Positions 5,849 to 7,464 of a DNA stretch of 7,464 nucleotides are shown here, piece after piece. A model generated the notes under the pieces. It did no database searches and was not told the origin of the DNA. It was given only the letters and a program-made list of their open reading frames with translations. Positions within the stretch are counted from its first letter, which is position 1; each line of letters begins with the position of its first letter. This DNA comes from Bacteroidales bacterium. Its GTDB lineage: Bacteria > Bacteroidota > Bacteroidia > Bacteroidales > Muribaculaceae. A program made the position numbers and the translations under genes. The stretch covers positions 1 to 7,464 of the forward strand of contig CAAGGJ010000144.1 of assembly GCA_900769345.1 (NCBI GenBank), read 5' to 3'.

Positions 5849-7258
5849 ATGGGAGGCTTTTTTGGTACTGTAAAAAAATCCAGTTGCATTTCTGATTTAT
5901 TTTACGGCACAGACTACAATTCTCATCTCGGAACCAAACGAGGTGGCATGGCAACTTACGACAGCGAAACCGGTCGCTTCAATCGTTCGATTCACAATCT
6001 TGGAAACAACTATTTTCGCGCTAAATTCGACGACGAACTGGACAAATTTTTGGGCAATTCGGGAATCGGTGTCATCAGCGACTACGACCCACAACCCATT
6101 GTATTCAATTCGCACCTGGGCAAATTTGCTATCGTCACCGTTGCTAAAATCCACAACATTCAGCAACTCGAGAAGGAATTGCTCAACAAAAATCACCACT
6201 TTGCCGAACTCAGCGCCGGCGACGTTAATCCCACCGAACTCATTGCGCTGCTCATAACCGAAGGCAAAACATTCGTTGAGGGCATCGAGAATGTCTACAA
6301 CAAGGTGGAGGGCTCGTGCTCTATGCTTCTACTCACCGAAAACGGCATTATTGCAGCTCGCGACAAACTCGGACGCACGCCCATCGTGGTGGGTCGCAAA
6401 GACGACGCTTTCGCCGTGTCGAGCGAATCGAGCAGTTTCCCTAATCTCGACTACGAGATCTATAGCTACATAGGTCCCGGCGAAATAGTTCAACTCACCG
6501 CCGACGAGGTAATTCAACTTCGCAAACCTAACGAAGAAATGCAGATTTGCTCATTCCTATGGGTTTACTACGGATTCCCCACATCGTGCTACGAAGGCCG
6601 AAATGTGGAAGACGTGCGTTTCAAAAGCGGCTACGAAATGGGCTTAACCGACGATAGCGATGTCGACTGCGCTTGCGGTATCCCCGATAGCGGCGTGGGA
6701 ATGGCTTTGGGCTATGCCGAAGGCAAGGGTGTCCCCTACCATCGTGCCATTGCAAAATACACCCCCACCTGGCCACGCAGCTTCACTCCGAGCAACCAAT
6801 CGATGCGCAACCTCGTGGCTAAAATGAAGCTTATCCCTAACCGAGCCATGCTCGAAGGCAAGCGTCTGCTCTTCTGCGACGACTCGATAGTGCGCGGCAC
6901 TCAACTCAGCGACAATGTGAAGGTGCTCTACGATTACGGCGCTCGCGAAGTGCACATGCGTATCGCTTGCCCGCCTCTCATATATGGCTGCAAATACATC
7001 GGATTCACATCGTCGAAAAGCGACCTCGAACTCATCACTCGAAAGATTATTGGCGAACTCGAAGGCGATCCCAATGCTAATCTCGAAAAATATGCCACCA
7101 CCGACTCCCCCGAATATAAGGCTATGGTGGAAGTGATTCGCAAACGCTTCGGCTTGACTTCGCTCAAATTCAACACCATCGAGACTCTCGTCAAAGCCAT
7201 CGGCTTGCCCAAGTGCAAAATCTGCACCCACTGCTTCGATGGATCAAGCCACTTCTGA
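5849..7258 (+). CDS. PurF-like amidophosphoribosyltransferase with a degenerate glutaminase domain
   Basis: This 469-residue cytoplasmic protein is homologous to PurF, which makes 5-phosphoribosylamine from PRPP and glutamine in the first purine step. The C-terminal half has GIPDSGVGMALGYAE (277-291) and the PRPP loop LLFCDDSIVRGT (340-351). Four cysteines align with the Fe-S ligands of Bacillus PurF: C234 (QICSF), C381 (CPPLIYGC), and C456 and C459 within the CxxCxxCF end (456-463). The N-terminal domain keeps the fold (RDKLGRTP, SESSSF) but begins MGGFFG, not MCG. The nucleophile Cys is therefore Gly, and the equivalents of the catalytic Arg (usually RYST/RYAT) and of the HNG motif are gone. 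The PRPP flexible loop is also altered (KYTPTWPRSFTPSNQ). The start at 5849 is fixed by the promoter. I recall MGGFFG paralogues annotated as amidophosphoribosyltransferase across Bacteroidales, beside a normal PurF. It may use free ammonia, borrow a glutaminase, or do something else. Confidence 0.9.
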   Translation: MGGFFGTVKKSSCISDLFYGTDYNSHLGTKRGGMATYDSETGRFNRSIHNLGNNYFRAKFDDELDKFLGNSGIGVISDYDPQPIVFNSHLGKFAIVTVAKIHNIQQLEKELLNKNHHFAELSAGDVNPTELIALLITEGKTFVEGIENVYNKVEGSCSMLLLTENGIIAARDKLGRTPIVVGRKDDAFAVSSESSSFPNLDYEIYSYIGPGEIVQLTADEVIQLRKPNEEMQICSFLWVYYGFPTSCYEGRNVEDVRFKSGYEMGLTDDSDVDCACGIPDSGVGMALGYAEGKGVPYHRAIAKYTPTWPRSFTPSNQSMRNLVAKMKLIPNRAMLEGKRLLFCDDSIVRGTQLSDNVKVLYDYGAREVHMRIACPPLIYGCKYIGFTSSKSDLELITRKIIGELEGDPNANLEKYATTDSPEYKAMVEVIRKRFGLTSLKFNTIETLVKAIGLPKCKICTHCFDGSSHF

Positions 7259-7280
7259 TAAAAGCAATATCCCATAACGC

Positions 7281-7323
7281 AGCAATCCCCCGCAGCTTCA
7301 CATCGCCGCGGGGGATTGCTTTT
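7281..7323 (+). terminator. Strong intrinsic terminator of the PurF-like gene
   Basis: AGCAATCCCCCGC (7281-7293) pairs perfectly over 13 bases with GCGGGGGATTGCT (7308-7320) around a 14-nt loop, and the stem runs straight into TTTT (7320-7323). It starts 22 bases after the stop codon. An AAAGCAAT at 7261-7268 can also pair with the descending arm (ATTGCTTT), a partial alternative fold. Confidence 0.93.
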
Positions 7324-7464
7324 ATTATCTCATTCTTATCTTTTCAGGCGTATAGGTCATTTTGGGTGCTAAAATCGCCACAACTCTATGGTTTACAGCG
7401 AGTTAATAGAGTTTAAAAGTTTTCAAGATACATTTGATGCGAGCGCATGCTCGCTATAGGTCAA
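7324..7464. other. Intergenic tail with hairpin, direct repeat and isolated -7-like box
   Basis: No gene is visible in these 141 bases. They hold a 9-bp direct repeat, TATAGGTCA, at 7351-7359 and 7455-7463. A hairpin pairs GCGAGC (7439-7444) with GCTCGC (7449-7454) around the loop GCAT. TACATTTG at 7429-7436 matches the TAnnTTTG box but lacks a -33 partner at the right distance. The region could be the 5' side of a gene beyond the window, which the sequence cannot settle. Confidence 0.4.

Noticed and set aside
6644..7231. A 195-residue minus-strand frame opposite the PurF-like gene
   Set aside because: It is antisense to the conserved PRPP-binding half, with no recognisable motif.
7437..7464. 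Start of a new coding region at the right edge (ATG at 7437 or 7447)
   Set aside because: Both frames are open to the end, but fewer than ten codons are visible. The first ATG follows the -7-like box by a single base, so there is no evidence for either.

Overview
The window looks like a chromosomal segment of a Bacteroidales bacterium, plausibly Muribaculaceae, although the family-level guess is soft. Three things support this. The promoters match the Bacteroidetes -7 box TAnnTTTG. The pair of small envelope proteins resembles the DUF6452/DUF6048 families, which I know from Bacteroidales. The PurF-like protein begins MGGFFG, as in a Bacteroidales-type paralogue. No mobile element, CRISPR array, tRNA or rRNA is visible.

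Layout. The left edge (about 27-65) holds a plus-strand terminator belonging to a gene outside the window. From 4779 down to 117, five genes run leftward on the minus strand with spacings of 51 (or an ATGA overlap if an alternative start is used), 11, 11 and 31 bases, so they probably form one transcription unit. In transcription order they are a four-helix DUF4199-type membrane protein, a membrane-anchored family 2 glycosyltransferase of the DPM1/GtrB/ArnC type, a DUF6452-like lipoprotein, a DUF6048-like secreted beta-rich protein (probably outer-membrane), and a secreted Ser-type sulfatase. Everything in this unit is aimed at the envelope.

A divergent promoter region (about 4780-4916) separates this unit from two rightward genes. 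The first is a ZIP/GufA-type metal transporter (4917-5678). The second is a PurF-like amidophosphoribosyltransferase (5849-7258), which has its own promoter and is followed by a strong intrinsic terminator (7281-7323). The last 140 bases carry no recognisable gene, only a small hairpin, a 9-bp direct repeat and an isolated -7-like box.

The most notable point is the PurF-like protein. Its N-terminal glutaminase domain is present at full length but has lost the nucleophilic Cys and the other catalytic motifs. Its phosphoribosyltransferase half keeps the PRPP loop and four cysteines that align with the Fe-S ligands of Bacillus-type PurF. This looks like a conserved pseudo-glutaminase paralogue, not a decayed gene. 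I saw no clearly new multi-gene system; the conserved-unknown envelope cluster is the next best candidate for undescribed biology.
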